A stretch of DNA of 64,000 bases from Gp1-AA122 sp036378535 (GTDB lineage: Bacteria > Acidobacteriota > Terriglobia > Terriglobales > Acidobacteriaceae). The notes under the pieces were generated by a model. It searched no databases and was not told the DNA's origin. It saw only the letters and a list, made by a program, of their open reading frames with translations. Below are positions 61,367 through 64,000 of this stretch, piece by piece; position 1 is the stretch's first letter; every line of letters starts with the position of its first letter. Position numbers and translations under genes: made by a program. The stretch covers positions 186,001 through 250,000 of the forward strand of contig DASUWH010000045.1 in the NCBI GenBank assembly GCA_036378535.1. The letters run 5' to 3'.

Positions 61367-64000
61367 TTACCAATTCAGCTTCATCGAGAACTGGAACTGG
61401 CGCGGATCGTACGCCGCCGTGGCTTGCCCGGCGTTCGTGAACAGTGGACTGACGGCCGACACGTTATAACGGTTGGCAATGTTGAAGATGTCTGCCATCA
61501 GGTCCATGTTGACGCGCTCACCGAAGTAAATCCGGCGTCCCACGCGCATGTCGCTAAATGCGGTCCAAGGCGTAGTGCCGGCATTGCGCGCCAGGTTGCC
61601 ATCCAGAGAGAGCAGGGTTCCGTTGAAATCGGCCGGGCAGACCTCCTGCAACACTCCGGTAGGGGAGAATTTCGAGGGCACAGCCGGAAATCCCAGCCCG
61701 CAATTCGGGTTCACAAAGGTGTTGGGGCGACCGGTCAAAGCCGAGAGCTGCAGGTTGTCGCCATTGCCGGTCACGATATTAAATGGCCGTCCTGAAGCAA
61801 TTTCGACGATGGGAGCGAACGTCCAGTTGCTGGCCAGCTTTCCTCCAAATCCGCTGCCCAGCTTGCCGGTCTGATACACGCCGCTGAACACAAACCGATG
61901 CCGCTGATCGAAGGTGGAATTGGCGCGGTCCAGCATCGGATAGAAACTGTCCTGCGGCGTAGTAGTGGATTGCAGGTCGGTCGAATCGTCGATGGCATGC
62001 GACCACGTATACGACGCCAGGAACTCGTAATGGCTGCCGAAGCGCTTGCGCAGGTTGCTCGTTAGGGCGTGATAGACCGAACTGCCATTCGAGTAGTTCG
62101 CGTCCATGTCCCCGAAGGGAACGCAGCCAGCCAAGGTAGTCAGATCGCAATTGGCGTTCAGGCCGTAAAGGCCCTGCACCGCCTTCAGCACCGCAAGAAC
62201 ACACGGTGCTGTGGTTGGATCTTTCAACAAGGGGATGGCAATCGACGCATTGACGCCGGAAGGCCGGAAGAAGTTGGTAAGCGCTGCTGGGACGAAGGGC
62301 CCGAGAGGACCGGATCCGCAACCGGTCACGGTGAACGGGTTTTGCGTGGGAGATGCCTGCCCAGCAGCAGCCGCAGCGGCCAGATTGCGAATCATCAAAT
62401 CGCCGCGCACGGGGTTGGCATTGATGGGCCGGTTCAGGTGCCGTCCGCCATTAAAGTTATAGGCAACACTCAGAGCGTATCCGCGGCCGAGATCGCGCTC
62501 CACGGTCAAGTTGGCCTGCTGGGAATAGGCGTATACGAAGTTCTTGGACTGCGGATACCCGAATGGCTGAAAGGCCAAAGGCATGAAGCTCGAGGGGTTG
62601 AGATAATTCTGATTCAGGAAAATCGATTGCGGAAAATTCAGCGCCTGGAATCTCTGCTGGTCCGGCTGATATCCCAGCGCGCTGGTGACGGCCGGGTTGA
62701 TCGATGCCGCGCACAGATTTGACGGCACATTGATCGGCAGACCCTGGAAAATGGAAACCGAGTTTAAGTTCGTCGGCTGCCCGGCACCACCACAGCTGCC
62801 GGGACCAAACGCCAGCTGTCCGCTGGTCGATCCATCCGACGCATCTCCCAAAAAGTACAAGCCTAGCAGCGGGTGGTCGTAGAACAGGCCATACGAGGCG
62901 CGCACCACTGTCTTGCCATCGCCGTTCGGATCCCATGCTACGCCTAGCCGAGGCTGGAAGTTGTTGGTGTCGGTCTGAATCCCCTTCTGCAATCCCAAAA
63001 CGTTGTAGCCGGCTTGCGCCAAAGCGCTAGGGGGCTTAAATTTCGGTGGAATCTCGACGTCGTAGCGCACTCCGTAGTTCAAGGTAACTCTCGAATTGAT
63101 CCGCCAGGAATCCTGCCAGAAGACACCGATGGGCTTGTTGCTGAACGAGTCGCTGGGACTGCCCAGGCCTTGCACAAACGAGCCTGGCAGACCGGCCCCG
63201 TAGGCCTGCACCGCGTTCAGGCTCGGGAACGACAGTCCCGGAATTGCAAAACCCAGGTCAGCCGCATTGAAAGATCCAAAATCGTAAACCCCGCCATAGT
63301 TGACCGTGAAAATAGCTTTTAACGGCAAGTAGTTAAAATCTGCTCCAAACTTCGTATCGTGGCGGCCGATGGTCCAGGAGAAATTGTCCGTTACCTGGTA
63401 CCGCTGCTCGGTGCGCTGGATAAAGGAATACGGCTCGCGTCCGAAATACGCGAATCCGGTTATGTTGATCGCCGGATCGGCCCCACCCGGAATGGCCGTG
63501 TTGTAGAAGTACGACAGTCCGCGGCGCGCATATTGGAAGCGGAATTCATTCACCTTATTGCTGCCGAGGGTCCAGCTGTCCTGCACTGTCCCAGTGACGT
63601 CGCGATAGGTCTGCTCCGAAGTACGCGAGTAGGCATTCTGTCCGAAGGGCTGATCTTGTCCATTCACCTCGATTCCGGTGACCGTACTCGGGCTCACATT
63701 GGCACGCAGCATGAGCCGGTTGCTGGTGGTGATGTTGTGATCCAGCCGGAGTGAATAGAGACTCGTGCCTTCGAAAACCGGGAAGTTTCCCATCTGCGAT
63801 GACAAGGTCTGAAAGCTGGCGGGCACGAAGCACGGCCCAGGAGGGAGACATTGCTGGGTTGCAAATGCGCTCCATTTTGATAGCAGACCACCACTGACAA
63901 AACCAGCTAATCCGGCGGGCCAGGTGCCATTGACCGCCATTCCCGACGATGCACCGGCCAGCAGCGCGTATTGTCCGACGGCTTGGGCGACGGCCGGGCT
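61367..64000 (-). CDS. TonB-dependent Oar-like outer-membrane protein, 5' end outside window
   Basis: The frame is open to the right edge without a stop (about 878 residues visible), so the gene begins beyond 64000; the ATG at 63940 is internal. The segment has TonB-receptor beta-strands and plug-like loops (ASSGMAVNGTWPAG, WRINSRVTLNYGVRYDVEIPP, FQPRLGVAWDPNGDGKTVVRASYGLFYDHP) and ends FQFSMKLNW, an outer-membrane C-terminal aromatic. It is of the Oar/carboxypeptidase-regulatory family common in this group. It takes up an unknown substrate. Confidence 0.85.
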   Translation of the reverse strand, partial: SPAVAQAVGQYALLAGASSGMAVNGTWPAGLAGFVSGGLLSKWSAFATQQCLPPGPCFVPASFQTLSSQMGNFPVFEGTSLYSLRLDHNITTSNRLMLRANVSPSTVTGIEVNGQDQPFGQNAYSRTSEQTYRDVTGTVQDSWTLGSNKVNEFRFQYARRGLSYFYNTAIPGGADPAINITGFAYFGREPYSFIQRTEQRYQVTDNFSWTIGRHDTKFGADFNYLPLKAIFTVNYGGVYDFGSFNAADLGFAIPGLSFPSLNAVQAYGAGLPGSFVQGLGSPSDSFSNKPIGVFWQDSWRINSRVTLNYGVRYDVEIPPKFKPPSALAQAGYNVLGLQKGIQTDTNNFQPRLGVAWDPNGDGKTVVRASYGLFYDHPLLGLYFLGDASDGSTSGQLAFGPGSCGGAGQPTNLNSVSIFQGLPINVPSNLCAASINPAVTSALGYQPDQQRFQALNFPQSIFLNQNYLNPSSFMPLAFQPFGYPQSKNFVYAYSQQANLTVERDLGRGYALSVAYNFNGGRHLNRPINANPVRGDLMIRNLAAAAAAGQASPTQNPFTVTGCGSGPLGPFVPAALTNFFRPSGVNASIAIPLLKDPTTAPCVLAVLKAVQGLYGLNANCDLTTLAGCVPFGDMDANYSNGSSVYHALTSNLRKRFGSHYEFLASYTWSHAIDDSTDLQSTTTPQDSFYPMLDRANSTFDQRHRFVFSGVYQTGKLGSGFGGKLASNWTFAPIVEIASGRPFNIVTGNGDNLQLSALTGRPNTFVNPNCGLGFPAVPSKFSPTGVLQEVCPADFNGTLLSLDGNLARNAGTTPWTAFSDMRVGRRIYFGERVNMDLMADIFNIANRYNVSAVSPLFTNAGQATAAYDPRQFQFSMKLNW

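Noticed and set aside
63938..63940. ATG 63940 as the start of the Oar-like protein
   Set aside because: The same frame stays open to the window edge and the sequence upstream is of the same type, so the gene is truncated by the edge.

Overview
The window looks like chromosome from an Acidobacteriota species (Koribacter/Acidobacteriales-like). The evidence is indirect: an Oar-type TonB-dependent outer-membrane protein at the right edge, lipoproteins with DUF4382 or bacterial Ig-like domains, a b'-b-delta ATP synthase cluster separated from the a and c subunits, and very many intergenic palindromic repeats. No rRNA or tRNA gene and no CRISPR array was seen. The Gram-negative envelope is clear from BamA, Skp, lipoproteins and MltD.

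Layout: 93-1856 (-) is the F0F1 ATP synthase b', b and delta genes. 2002-2124 (+) holds a candidate small RNA. 2200-3921 (-) is hfq-hflX. 4213-6646 (+) encodes a PuuD-like membrane protein, a DUF309 protein and a DegT-type aminotransferase, followed by a tandem repeat array. 6978-18607 has two lipoproteins, an M28 peptidase, a small basic protein, a GT4 glycosyltransferase, glyA, an acetyltransferase, an alpha/beta hydrolase, a DUF2207-like protein, alanine racemase and Skp/OmpH. bamA, a molybdopterin oxidoreductase and a DUF4382 lipoprotein follow. 26263-30766 (-) is a translation block: rplM-rpsI-rpsB-tsf-pyrH-frr. 30927-36397 (-) has a cytochrome c, E1beta, a GIY-YIG nuclease, E1alpha, lipB and hemB. 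36604-42859 (+) has mutS2, a lipoprotein, an ABC permease and the E2 acyltransferase.

The E1alpha, E1beta and E2 genes together with lipB provide a 2-oxoacid dehydrogenase and its lipoylation enzyme; E3 is not in the window.

The accessory part is 42929-55385. A divergent XRE/S24-like repressor whose S24 catalytic residues look lost faces a minus-strand operon of small genes (70-aa protein, zinc ribbon, sigma-region-4-like protein, 123-aa protein, dual-specificity phosphatase), several with ATGA overlaps. Two giant proteins follow (1377 and 1460 aa) with phage tail-fibre motifs, beta-helix regions, a NodB deacetylase segment and, unexpectedly, Sec signal peptides. The end carries a terminase large-subunit stump fused to an unrelated tail. 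I read this as a decayed or domesticated phage island whose fibre proteins are now secreted. The right flank has an ankyrin protein, a histone-H1-like protein, MltD, a quinone oxidoreductase, a PNPOx-family protein and the edge-truncated Oar-like receptor.

The second striking feature is dispersed repeats of several families, which fill most intergenic gaps and have also entered genes in frame (mutS2, molybdopterin oxidoreductase, E1alpha, E2). One family brackets the GIY-YIG gene as a near-perfect 47-bp inverted repeat between E1alpha and E1beta, which suggests a mobile unit and a possible enzyme for the repeat family. Other points are a lipB gene with no ATG/GTG/TTG start and several genes that look leaderless.
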